NCBI RefSeq assembly: GCF_000730605.1
Contig: NZ_BBIS01000009.1
Location: forward strand, 62,001 to 126,000
DNA: 64,000 bases
Reading direction: 5' to 3'
From: Pseudomonas monteilii NBRC 103158 = DSM 14164
GTDB taxonomy: Bacteria > Pseudomonadota > Gammaproteobacteria > Pseudomonadales > Pseudomonadaceae
Made by a program: the position numbers and the translations under genes. Each line of letters begins with the position of its first letter. The first letter of the stretch is position 1. Of the stretch, positions 35,805 through 45,000 are shown piece by piece. Under the pieces are notes generated by a model. The model saw nothing but the letters and a program-made list of their open reading frames with translations. It was not told the DNA's origin and searched no databases.

Positions 35805-36905
35805 TTATCTTCCAGCAAGTTTTTCAGAACTGTGAGCCTGACGATTGGGCATGTAGCCCTGGACGTAGCGCACGGTCTTTTCCAACGTTCGCGCCATGTC
35901 GGGATGTGCCAACTGATACTTGAGTTCAAGTTGTTGACTGTCACTCATGTCGAAGCGCTGCGTCTGGACAAAGTTCAGTGACTCGGCGCTGATCGATAAT
36001 CGGGTGGCCAGTCCGGGAATCGTCAATAGCCACTTCAGCAATCCTATAGGTACATGGCGGCGGGGAGCTTTTATATTCAGCGTTTGTGCCAATTGTTCGA
36101 GCATACCCTGCAGGTTCGGCGTGTGCTCATACAGCGCCAGCACCTGCCGGTTGGCCATTGACGGGTCGAACGCCACGCAGGTCATCATCTTTACCAGGTA
36201 ATCGACGCTGACCAATGGCAACCAGTGCCTGGCGGAACCAGGAACAGCCTTGAACCGGCCCAGTGCCAGATTTCGAATGAGATCTACCAGAGGTTGTCCT
36301 TCAGGGATGTGCCCACTCTCGCTGTGACCACACACCGTAGCGGGATGAACGATCGCATAATCTGCGCCTACCTCCTGCATGTAACGGATGACGGCGAAAT
36401 GGGACTCCAGCTTGCTGCCTTCGTAGCCACCCACACGGCCGTAGACTGCAGGCCAATGGGTGTTTTCAGAGTGCTCGTTATCAACCCCTATACTTGCAAG
36501 ATGGCTAAGGTTCTGCAGCATATAACCGCCCACCATCAGCAAGCGCATGCGCTGGCTCGCCGCGAGCCTGGCGACGTTCAGCGCCCCTTGTACATTGACT
36601 GCGCGGGCCTGCTCCATTGTCAGGCCCCAGGTAAACTGTGCTGCGAGGTGGAAGACCATAGCCGCCGAAGATACGCATTGCCTGTCTGCTTCGCTGAGTC
36701 CAAGCCCATCCCTGCTGATATCTCCCCCGACTGCATGGATATACGCAGGGTTACCTCCCAGTTGCCCTACTTGCTCTTTGAGGCGTCCGATATTTTCAGG
36801 GTTGCGCATGAGCACCCAGGTCTTATGCCCTGTCGCGGTAAGATGGGCCAGCAGATGTTGACCCACAAACCCACTGCCGCCGGTGACGAAGCATTCCACG
36901 CTCAT
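35805..36905 (-). CDS. Extended SDR / NAD-dependent epimerase-family protein
   Basis: 366 residues. Rossmann motif TGGSGFVGQHLLAHL at residue 8, D-rich GDISRDGLGLS, VFHLAA and YEGSK (YxxxK). The motif set fits NAD(P)H-dependent reductases of the 3-beta-HSD/dihydroflavonol reductase class more than sugar epimerases. It is divergent from a MerR-family gene; its promoter has the elongated 19-bp spacer with a dyad that MerR proteins act on. It is therefore probably induced by the MerR ligand, perhaps a toxic aldehyde or electrophile (inference). Confidence 0.88.
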   Translation of the reverse strand: MSVECFVTGGSGFVGQHLLAHLTATGHKTWVLMRNPENIGRLKEQVGQLGGNPAYIHAVGGDISRDGLGLSEADRQCVSSAAMVFHLAAQFTWGLTMEQARAVNVQGALNVARLAASQRMRLLMVGGYMLQNLSHLASIGVDNEHSENTHWPAVYGRVGGYEGSKLESHFAVIRYMQEVGADYAIVHPATVCGHSESGHIPEGQPLVDLIRNLALGRFKAVPGSARHWLPLVSVDYLVKMMTCVAFDPSMANRQVLALYEHTPNLQGMLEQLAQTLNIKAPRRHVPIGLLKWLLTIPGLATRLSISAESLNFVQTQRFDMSDSQQLELKYQLAHPDMARTLEKTVRYVQGYMPNRQAHSSEKLAGR

Positions 36906-36935
36906 ATCTTAATCCTTGTCTGGATGATCGGCGCA

Positions 36936-36966
36936 GGCTAAGGTGTAGAGCGTACTCTACAGTCAA
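36936..36966 (-). promoter_or_regulatory. MerR-type promoter with operator dyad for the SDR gene
   Basis: Minus strand: -35 TTGACT (36961-36966), 19-bp spacer, -10-like TTAGCC (36936-36941). The spacer holds the dyad GTAGAG-TACG-CTCTAC (36945-36960). A long spacer with a centred dyad is the hallmark of promoters that MerR proteins untwist. Confidence 0.75.
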
Positions 36967-36978
36967 GGAGTTTTTACT

Positions 36979-37365
36979 GTGAAGGTTGGAGAGTTGGAGC
37001 GCCGGAGTGGAGTGGGCCGCCATACATTGCGCTATTACGAGCAACTCGGGCTTATCGTGGCCCATCGTCAGGCCAACAACTACCGCAGCTACAGCGACCA
37101 GACCGTTGTTGATCTGGCCTTTATTCAAAGTGCCCAGAGCGGCGGTTTTTCGCTCGCCGAGATCGGTGAAATCCTTGCGGCCAAGCGGGGCAATACGCTC
37201 GATTGTGCGCAAGGCGCGATGTTGGTAGCCAGCAAGATGGCCGACATTCAAGCGAAGATCACCACGCTGCAAGCCGCCTATGCCCTTCTGGGCGCGGAGC
37301 GCGCAAAGCTTGAAGCCAGTGCCGTTGCCAACGGGCTGACCATTGCTCACCTTCCTGCGATTTAG
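36979..37365 (+). CDS. MerR-family transcriptional regulator
   Basis: 128 residues. MerR winged helix (1-70: MKVGELERRSGVGRHTLRYYEQLGLI) and a dimerisation coiled coil (about 75-120). No Cys pair or metal-binding motif beyond a single Cys76, so it is not an obvious metal or SoxR-type redox sensor. It is divergent from the extended SDR gene, with the operator dyad in between. Confidence 0.92.
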   Translation: MKVGELERRSGVGRHTLRYYEQLGLIVAHRQANNYRSYSDQTVVDLAFIQSAQSGGFSLAEIGEILAAKRGNTLDCAQGAMLVASKMADIQAKITTLQAAYALLGAERAKLEASAVANGLTIAHLPAI

Positions 37366-37392
37366 CATACCGCAACGCTGCAGCTGGTTTAT

Positions 37393-37412
37393 TCGCAATT
37401 ATTTCTCATTTA
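37393..37412 (+). promoter_or_regulatory. Possible Fur box before the ECF sigma gene
   Basis: TCGCAATTATTTCTCATTTA, reading AAATGAGAAATAATTGCGA on the other strand, resembles the AATGAGAATNATTCTCATT Fur consensus. It is at the expected distance before a FecI-type sigma gene. Confidence 0.5.
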
Positions 37413-37457
37413 CACTTGTGTCTTGTTTCGGAGCCTACCTCTTATCCAGGATGCATC

Positions 37458-37982
37458 GTGCCGTTCGATCCCGCCAAACCGACGCTGCTGTCTACCTTGG
37501 TACGTCACTATGACGATCTGGTGGACCACATTCGCCGACGCTTCGGCGACAGAAGCATGGCGCGTGATGTTGTGCATGACGTGTGCGTGCAGTTGCTTGA
37601 GCGCGGTGAGAAAGAAGACGTTCGAACCCCATTGGCCTTGCTACGAAAAATCTCCCACGACACCGCCATGAGTCGCTATCGTAGCGATCGCCGCCGAGGC
37701 GCCTGGGTAGAGGCAATCTCCGAGCTGCCTGAGGTGGCCTGCCCGGCAGCCACCCCGATGACCAGGTATGACAGCGAGCGCGAGTTTCAATTGCTCGTCG
37801 ACGCGATCACAGACCTCCCACCTCGCTGCCAAGCTGTTTTCGTCATGCACAAGATTCACCAAATCCCCCAGGCAGAAGTAGCCACTCGCCTCGGTATTTC
37901 AATCAAAACTGTGGAAAAGCACCTGCGCCTGGGGCTGGCGGCATGCAGGCAACGGCTTGGGCGCGATGAGGTGCACCCATGA
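37458..37982 (+). CDS. ECF sigma factor (FecI type)
   Basis: 174 residues from the GTG at 37458, chosen because AGGAT lies 7 nt before it. Region 2 (about 8-75: LVRHYDDLVDHIRRRFGDRSMARDVVHDVCVQLLE) and region 4 (about 115-165: ITDLPPRCQAVFVMHKIHQIPQAEVATRLGISIKTVEKHLRLGLAACRQRL). It directs RNA polymerase to iron-uptake promoters and is switched on through the FecR-like partner, whose start overlaps this stop by 4 nt, and the STN-domain receptor after it. Confidence 0.93.
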   Translation: MPFDPAKPTLLSTLVRHYDDLVDHIRRRFGDRSMARDVVHDVCVQLLERGEKEDVRTPLALLRKISHDTAMSRYRSDRRRGAWVEAISELPEVACPAATPMTRYDSEREFQLLVDAITDLPPRCQAVFVMHKIHQIPQAEVATRLGISIKTVEKHLRLGLAACRQRLGRDEVHP

Positions 37983-38815
37983 CGAAGCAACCCGAACAGG
38001 TGCCACTGGACGAGGCTCTTGGGCGACATCGTGAAGAGCTCAAGCAGCTGTTCCCCATGCCGCCGTCCAGGCCTGCGCCCTCGAAGGCAGCAAAGTCGGC
38101 AGGTATCACGCTGGCGGTTGCGATCGCCTGTGCAGGCTTGGCCTGGCTGAACCCTGCCTACAAGAGCGAGCGTTTCGCTACCGCCATTGGTGAGCGGCGT
38201 GCTGTGCTGCTGAACGATGGAAGCGAGCTGCTGCTCGACAGTGCCACGCATGTCGATATCAGCTGGCGTCTGCTCAGCCGCGACGTCGACCTGCGCGCAG
38301 GGCAAGCGCTCTTCGATGTATCCTCGGCCGTGTATCGCCCCTTTGTAGTGTCCGCTGGTCTGGCGAAGGTCGAGGTGCTCGGTACGCTGTTCAATGTCCG
38401 CCGCCTGGATAACGACGCGGTGCGTGTGACCCTGGCCCGTGGACGCGTGGACGTCACCGTGGCAGCTGCAGCACAAGAGTCTGTCACCCTCAGGCCAGGG
38501 CAACAGGTCGACTCGATTGGCGGGCAACTGATGCCGGTTGCGAAGGTCGACGCCTTGAAGGCGATGGCCTGGAAAGATGATCGCATCGTGTTCGAACAGA
38601 CGCCGCTGGATGAAGCGGTGTCGTTGCTGCGTCACTATCGCAAGGCATCCATTGAGCTGAGCGACCCAAGCTTGGCTGCACTCAAGGTGACAGGGGTCTT
38701 CGAAGCGCACAATGTCGACCTGCTGCTGGATCTGCTCCCGAGCATCCTGCCCGTTGCCGTGTTGAAAACAGAGGATGGCAGCGTCCGGATTCAACGTAAA
38801 TCGGCACGAAAATAA
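37979..38815 (+). CDS. FecR-family anti-sigma regulator
   Basis: 278 residues. N-terminal cytoplasmic segment that would bind the sigma factor, one membrane helix (about 38-56, AGITLAVAIACAGLAWLNP), and a periplasmic FecR domain (GERRAVLLNDGSELLLDSATHVDIS, LGTLFNVRRLDNDAVRVTLARGRVDV). The N-terminal region is short: the usual DUF4880 helical domain is largely missing, making this smaller than typical FecR (about 320). It relays ligand binding at the receptor to the sigma factor. Confidence 0.9.
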   Translation: MTKQPEQVPLDEALGRHREELKQLFPMPPSRPAPSKAAKSAGITLAVAIACAGLAWLNPAYKSERFATAIGERRAVLLNDGSELLLDSATHVDISWRLLSRDVDLRAGQALFDVSSAVYRPFVVSAGLAKVEVLGTLFNVRRLDNDAVRVTLARGRVDVTVAAAAQESVTLRPGQQVDSIGGQLMPVAKVDALKAMAWKDDRIVFEQTPLDEAVSLLRHYRKASIELSDPSLAALKVTGVFEAHNVDLLLDLLPSILPVAVLKTEDGSVRIQRKSARK

Positions 38816-38893
38816 TTCTCAAGCGCAGGTAGGGTTTCTCGATTCCCATGGCGGCTATTGAAAAAAGCCCAACCAGAAAAAGGAACTCGAGAC

Positions 38894-41332
38894 GTGCATT
38901 TTCCCCTCCGCAGTCCCCAACTACGCCTGTCATTGCTCGCCAGCAGCCTGCTCATCGCAATGTCGGCCCAGGGCCGGGAAAAGGTGAACGTGGATCTCCC
39001 CGCCGCGCCGCTGGGGGAGGCCATCAACGCCCTTGCGCAGCAGTCTTCGGTACAGGTCATCTTTGCCAGCGATCTCGGTGCAGGCCGAAACGCGCCTGCG
39101 GTGAAAGGGCGGTTCACACCTGAGGAAGCACTTCAAACGCTGCTCAAGGACAGTGGCTTGCAGGTACAGGCCAAGGATGAGCGTACGTTCGTTATCGTCG
39201 CGCAGGGTGCCCCTGCATCCAGCCCCGTGACCCAGAGCGTGCCTGTGGAAATGGCGCAGATGGAAATCACCGCCTCGCGCACCAGCAGCAGCCTGGTTTC
39301 CGCAACGCGGCAATCCACCGTGCTTGAGCATGAACAACTGCAGGAGCTGCGCCAGGGTTCAGAGAGCTTGGCCACGGTACTGGCCAAGGCGATTCCGGGC
39401 ATGTCCGACTCCAGCCGCACCATCACCGAGTATGGCCAGACCCTGCGCGGGCGCAGCATGTTGGTCATGGTCGACGGGGTGCCGCTCAATACCAACCGCG
39501 ACTCTTCGCGCAACCTGGCCAACATCGACCCCGCGCTGATCGAACGGGTCGAAGTCATCCGTGGCAGCAGCGCCATCTACGGCAGCGGCGCCACGGGGGG
39601 CGTCATCTCCATCACTACACGGCCTGCCGGTGGTGAAAACCGTGCTGAAACCAGCCTGAGCGCCACCTCGCCACTTACCCGCCTGGGCAGCGATGGCCTT
39701 GGGGGGCAGTTCCAGCAGTATTTCGCGGGCTCTCAGGGAGCGGTGGACTACGCGTTCGACTTCGGCACCCGCCACATCGGTGCCTCGTACGATGCGCATG
39801 GCGACCGGATCGCCCCGGAGCCCAGTCAAGGTGACCTGTTCGATTCGAACATCTACAACATCGGCGGCAAGCTGGGGCTGCACATCGACGAGAACCAGCG
39901 AATCCAGCTTGCAGTCAGCCACTACGATGCACGCCAGGACAGCGACTACGCTACAGATCCAAGCGTCGCGAAACTCCCAGCAGGCTCTGTGCCGGCCAAT
40001 GCGATCAAGGGCCTGGATCTTGACGAACAGAACCGCATTCGCAACACGTTGGTGAACCTGGAGTACGAGAATCTCGACATTCTCGGCAGCCGGCTTTCTG
40101 CCCAGATGTACTACCGGGACTACTTCACCCGCTTCACGCCGTTCGACGCCCGGGCCGTTGCTACTCGCGGCGGCAACGTGGACCAGATCATGCAGAACAG
40201 CGAAGTGTTCGGCAGCCGGCTGACCTTGCGCACGCCACTTGGCGACAGCGGCAGTACCGAGCTGGTGTGGGGTGGCGACTATAACCAAGAGCGCAGCGAC
40301 ATGCCGCTCGATGTCTTCGACCCTGCGGTTTATGACGCCAGTGGCGGCCTGGTCTTCGACAAGAGCGGCAAGCTCACCTACATGCCCCCGCTGAGGACGC
40401 GAAGCGCCGGTGCGTTCGCCCAGCTACAGCATCGTTTTGATGAGCATTGGTCTGTCGACGGCGGCCTGCGCTACGAATACTCCACTGCCGAATTCGATGA
40501 CTTCGTTCCCTTGTCCGAATCCACGGCTGCCTCCCCGGTGGCGGTGAAGGGGGGCGAAGTTCATTACGATGCGCTGCTGTCGAACCTGGGCATCGTCTAC
40601 TCACCGGTACTCGGCCAGGAGATCTACGCCTCTTTCAGCCAAGGCTTCCAATTGCCCGACGTGGGCATTCAATTGCGCAATGCGCGCCGTGGTTTCGACA
40701 TCGGCGCATCGAACCTGGAACCGGTCAAAACCAACAACTATGAGCTTGGCTGGCGAGGAGAGCTGAGCAGCAACACCCTCGGCACCTTGGCGCTGTTCTA
40801 CACCACCTCCAAACTGGGGGATGTGCAGAGTTTCAACAATGGCCTGATTCTGACCCGCACCAAGGAGCGCATCTACGGAGCTGAAGCCAGTGCAGATTGG
40901 CTATCGGACGATGCGGTGTGGGGCGCAGGGGGGAGTGCGACCTGGATGCGCGGACGAGAAAAACCGGACGGCAAAGGCTGGCAAGACATGACCGGCTATC
41001 GCGTTCCACCCCTGAAACTGACCGCCTACGTCCAGTACAAGCCGACACTGGAGTGGAGCAACCGCTTGCAAGCTACGTTCTTCGACGCCAAGGACTATAG
41101 GCTCGATGGCGTGGACAGCTTTGGTCGGCATCAAGTGAGTAGCTATACAACAGTGGACCTGGTCAGCCAGTACCAGATATCCGCTGACGACAAGGTAAGC
41201 GTCGGCATCCAGAACCTGTTCAATCGCGACTACTACCCGCTCTACAGTCAATTGCTGCGCAATAACAACAACACCAGCCACTTGCCAGCACCCGGCACTG
41301 TGTTGACTGCCAGTTATACGCACAATTGGTAA
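38894..41332 (+). CDS. TonB-dependent siderophore transducer with STN signalling domain
   Basis: 812 residues from the GTG at 38894 (AAAGGA upstream); a TTG 12 codons earlier is the alternative. Signal peptide about 1-28, STN domain about 30-105 (VNVDLPAAPLGEAINALAQQSSVQVIFASD), plug (TLRGRSMLVMVDGVPLNTNRDSSRN, GSSAIYGSGATGGVISITTR) and a barrel ending HNW. The STN domain contacts FecR, so this is a transducer as well as an importer. Third gene of the sigma/anti-sigma/receptor unit. A ferric siderophore is the likely ligand; which one is unknown. Confidence 0.93.
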   Translation: MHFPLRSPQLRLSLLASSLLIAMSAQGREKVNVDLPAAPLGEAINALAQQSSVQVIFASDLGAGRNAPAVKGRFTPEEALQTLLKDSGLQVQAKDERTFVIVAQGAPASSPVTQSVPVEMAQMEITASRTSSSLVSATRQSTVLEHEQLQELRQGSESLATVLAKAIPGMSDSSRTITEYGQTLRGRSMLVMVDGVPLNTNRDSSRNLANIDPALIERVEVIRGSSAIYGSGATGGVISITTRPAGGENRAETSLSATSPLTRLGSDGLGGQFQQYFAGSQGAVDYAFDFGTRHIGASYDAHGDRIAPEPSQGDLFDSNIYNIGGKLGLHIDENQRIQLAVSHYDARQDSDYATDPSVAKLPAGSVPANAIKGLDLDEQNRIRNTLVNLEYENLDILGSRLSAQMYYRDYFTRFTPFDARAVATRGGNVDQIMQNSEVFGSRLTLRTPLGDSGSTELVWGGDYNQERSDMPLDVFDPAVYDASGGLVFDKSGKLTYMPPLRTRSAGAFAQLQHRFDEHWSVDGGLRYEYSTAEFDDFVPLSESTAASPVAVKGGEVHYDALLSNLGIVYSPVLGQEIYASFSQGFQLPDVGIQLRNARRGFDIGASNLEPVKTNNYELGWRGELSSNTLGTLALFYTTSKLGDVQSFNNGLILTRTKERIYGAEASADWLSDDAVWGAGGSATWMRGREKPDGKGWQDMTGYRVPPLKLTAYVQYKPTLEWSNRLQATFFDAKDYRLDGVDSFGRHQVSSYTTVDLVSQYQISADDKVSVGIQNLFNRDYYPLYSQLLRNNNNTSHLPAPGTVLTASYTHNW

Positions 41333-41344
41333 GGTGGTGAACAT

Positions 41345-41369
41345 CACCGGGCCGGTATCGAGCCCGGTG
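41345..41369 (+). terminator. Hairpin after the siderophore transducer gene
   Basis: 8-bp stem CACCGGGC / GCCCGGTG with a 9-nt loop, 12 nt past the stop codon. The following GTCGTTTA has only a short T stretch, so termination is moderately supported. The rest of 41370-41543 is the upstream region of the MgtC-like gene, without a clear promoter. Confidence 0.55.
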
Positions 41370-41543
41370 GTCGTTTACAGGGCGAGACGCTTGGTGGAAC
41401 GTGATGCAGTAACCTTGCAGTGCTCGCAGTCATACGCTTTAACCGGCCTCGGAAAACGCTACCATGCCCATCGAGATCGAACGAACGCGAGCCTGTGAAG
41501 AGCGCTGCACCGGCAGAGAATCTCATCACGGCGGAACCTGTCC

Positions 41544-42059
41544 ATGGATATGATCTGGCAAACAATCCAGGCCGAATTTGCCGACATCGGCGACGAACGC
41601 GAGATCGTGCGGATTCTGGTGCGGCTGGTGATGGCTGCCGTACTGGGCGCTGTTCTGGGTTTCGAGCGCGAGCACAAGGGCAAGTCTGCCGGGGTGCGCA
41701 CGCACATGCTGGTTTCGTTGGGCGCGGCGCTGTTCGTGCTGGCACCGAGCATGGCAGGTGCCGATGCGCAGGCGCTCAGCCGGGTGATTCAGGGCATCGT
41801 TGCCGGTATCGGCTTTCTGGGGGCGGGCACCATTCTCAAAGGCAATGGCCATGACACCAGTCATGTCAAAGGCCTGACGACAGCTGCGGGGCTATGGATG
41901 ACGGCGGCCATCGGTACGGCAGCGGGGATGGGGCGCGAAGCCACGGCGCTGGTCAGCACGGTGCTGGCGCTATTGGTGCTGGGCACGATGCCCTTGCTGG
42001 TGGACAAGGTCGAAGGGCAGAACGAAGAAAAACAGAAGGAGGAGGGCAGGAAGCACTGA
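41544..42059 (+). CDS. MgtC/SapB-family membrane protein
   Basis: 171 residues. MgtC N-terminal domain with four or five membrane helices (RLVMAAVLGAVLGFEREHKGKSAGVRTHMLVSLGAALFVL; GIVAGIGFLGAGTILKG; GLTTAAGLWMTAAIGTAAGMG) and a short charged tail. It lacks the cytosolic ACT-like domain of Salmonella MgtC. MgtC family members help cells cope with low Mg2+ or restrain the F-ATPase. It is a single gene convergent with the chemotaxis-kinase fusion. Confidence 0.9.
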   Translation: MDMIWQTIQAEFADIGDEREIVRILVRLVMAAVLGAVLGFEREHKGKSAGVRTHMLVSLGAALFVLAPSMAGADAQALSRVIQGIVAGIGFLGAGTILKGNGHDTSHVKGLTTAAGLWMTAAIGTAAGMGREATALVSTVLALLVLGTMPLLVDKVEGQNEEKQKEEGRKH

Positions 42060-42098
42060 GGGGCGTGGGTCGCCCCCGCAAAGCCTGCCTGCCCTTGT

Positions 42099-45000
42099 TC
42101 AGACTGACGCTGAGCCGTTCAGGCGCTCGATTGCGTCGATCAGGTCGTCATAACCCACTGGCTTGTTCAGGTGGCGGTCGAACCCGGACTGGCGAGACTT
42201 GTATTGGTCAGCGCTTGCACCATAGCCTGTCAACGCGATGGCAGGGATGTAACGCAGATGCTCCAGGCCGCGCAGCGCCTGGATCAGTGCATGGCCGTCC
42301 ATGCCAGGCATGCCGATGTCGGAAATGATCACATCGTAACGCGCGTCCGCCGCCGATTGCAGCGCCAGTTTCGGGTCGCTGTAGGCATCGACGTCGGCAT
42401 CCTCCATCAACAGCAATTGTTCCATCACTTCCAGCACATCGAGCGAATCATCCACCAACAGGATGCGAACGCCTTTCAGGCGACCTTCTGGTGGCAGCAC
42501 GTCGCCCTGATCCTGGGGTTGCTGGGTATACACGCGCAAAGGCAGGGTGATGATGAACGTACAACCCTGGCCTATTCCAGGAGACTCTACGCTGACCGCT
42601 CCGCCATGGGCCTCTACCAATTGACGGACCAGGGAAAGGCCAATGCCCAGCCCCTCACGCCCATGGCCGGTTGATGCCGCCTGGTTGAATAGCTCAAAAA
42701 TATCTTCCAGCGAGTTTTCGGCGAGGCCTATGCCCTGATCGATGACTTCAAGGCGTGCCTGCTCATCCTGCCGAGTCAGTTTCAACAGAATTTCGCCATC
42801 GGCAGGGCTGAACTTCAGAGCGTTGTTCAACAGGTTCCAGATGATCTGCTCGACACGTGTGCTGTCGGCCTCCACATAGACCGGTTCGCCATCGGCCGGG
42901 AGCGCCAGCCGAACATTGCGGCCGCGTTGCTCGTTGCAGGCTACAGAACAGATACCTTGTAGCACGGCACACAAATCGACAGGCTGTGTCTTCAGTTTGA
43001 GCTTGCCCGTGCGGATGCGCGCTACATCGAGCAAGTCATCGATGATCCGCGCCTGGCTGGTGACCGCTTCGCGAATGACGTTGACCGCTTTGCTCGCCAT
43101 GTCGGTACTTGTGACCGACGGTATACGTCGCAAGATATCCGCATTGAGCTGAATCAGGTTCAATGGGTGCTTGAGCTCGTGGGACATCACCGCGAAGAAC
43201 TCATCCTTCATGTGGCTTGAACTCTGCGACTCGGCCAGGCGCTTGCTTTGTTCGTCCTGCAGGCGCTTGTGGCCGGTCAGGTCACGGGCGATCTTGACGT
43301 AACCGCGCAAGCTGCTGCCCTTGAGGCGCGAGACTTCGCCACTGCAGTAGAAGCGGCTGCCGTCCTTGCGCACATGCCAGCGTTCGTCCTGGCCACGGCC
43401 ATGCAGACGGGCGGCGCGCAGCTCACGCGCCGGCTCGCCATTTTCGCGGTCCTGCTCGGTGAAGATCAGGGAATAGTGCTGGCCAATGACTTCGTCCTTG
43501 GCGTAGCCGAAGATCAGCGCAGCGCCGGTGTTCCAGTCGATAATCAGGCCTTGTTCGTCAAGCAGGATGATGGCGAAGTCATGGGTACTTTCGGCAACCA
43601 GACGCATGCGCTCTTCACCCTGGCGCAAACGTTCTTCGGCGGCGCGACTCTTGGTGATGTCGATAAAGGTCAGTACGCTGCCATCGACATTCTGCTCGCT
43701 GGCCCGATATGGCAGCAGGCGCGCCAGGTACCAATGCTGGTCCTGCCCGATCACTTCACGCTCGATCGTGGTTTCGCGCTCGATCACCGCACGCGCATCG
43801 TCCGCCAGGCCTGGGTACTCCAGGCGGTGGGTGATGTCCAGTAGCGAGCGGCCGGTGTCGACCGGCAGCATGCTGAAAATATCGGTGGCCCTGGGGGTGA
43901 ACCAGCGAATGTGCAGGTTGCGGTCGACGAACACGGTGGCGATCTGGGTGGAGGCGATCAGGTTGCTCAGGTAGTCGTTGACCTTGTCGGTTTCATCGAC
44001 CTTGGTCTTGAGCTCGTAGTTGACCGTCAGCAATTCTTCGTTAATTGATTGCAGCTCTTCCTTGCTGGTTTCCAGCTCTTCGCTGGCCAGGCGCAACTCC
44101 TCGTTGATCGCCTGCATTTCTTCGTTGGAGGCGGTCAGCTCCTGGCTGGAGATTTCCGACTGTTCGATGGTTTCCTGCAACTGTTGGCGGGTGCGCTGAA
44201 GCTCGCGCTCCAGCGTGTTCAACACCATGCCGTCGGTTTGCTGGATGACCGGCTGGCTGTGTTGTTCGGCTTCGCGGACATGTAAAACCACCAGCAGGCA
44301 TTCACTGCCGCTGGGTTCATCCTGGTGCGGCTGGACCTCGACCTGTACCTCGACGCGATGATCGTCGACGGTGATGATCGCCGCGCCAGAGGTCACCGGC
44401 TGGCCCGTGTTCTGTGCCTGCAGCAGGCTACTGCGCAGGACAGGGCGCAGTGGTGCCAGCACCAGGTTCAGCAAGCTGGGGCTGAGTTCGCCCCCGGCAT
44501 GGCGCAGGAAGCGCCCGACACCGTCGCTCATGTGCAGGATGTTGCCATCAAGGTCGACGATCAGGCTGGGCGGCGTATGCCTGGCCAATGCACGGTGGTG
44601 AACTTCGGCGTAGGACAATTTGCGCATGGGCTTGGGCTTGGCGCGCGCCGCCAGTGTGTCGGGCGTCAGCAGGCGCCCCGGGCGTCGCGCCGGCTCCACC
44701 TCGCGTGCACGGAAAATACGATGGCGCTTGTCCACGGCAATGAACAGGTCGGCCGCCACGTCTGCCGACTCCGAGCTGCCCAGGAACAGGTAGCCGCCCT
44801 TTCGCAAGGCGAAGTGGAACAGACGCAGGATTTCCCGTTGCACCTCCCGGTCCAGATAAATGAGCAGGTTGCGACATACCACCAGGTCCAACTGGGAGAA
44901 CGGTGGATCGGACAAGAGGTTGTGCCGGGCAAACAGCACCTTTTCGCGGATGTCCTTGCGTACCCGGTAATGCTGGTCCTCCTTGATGAAAAACTGACGC

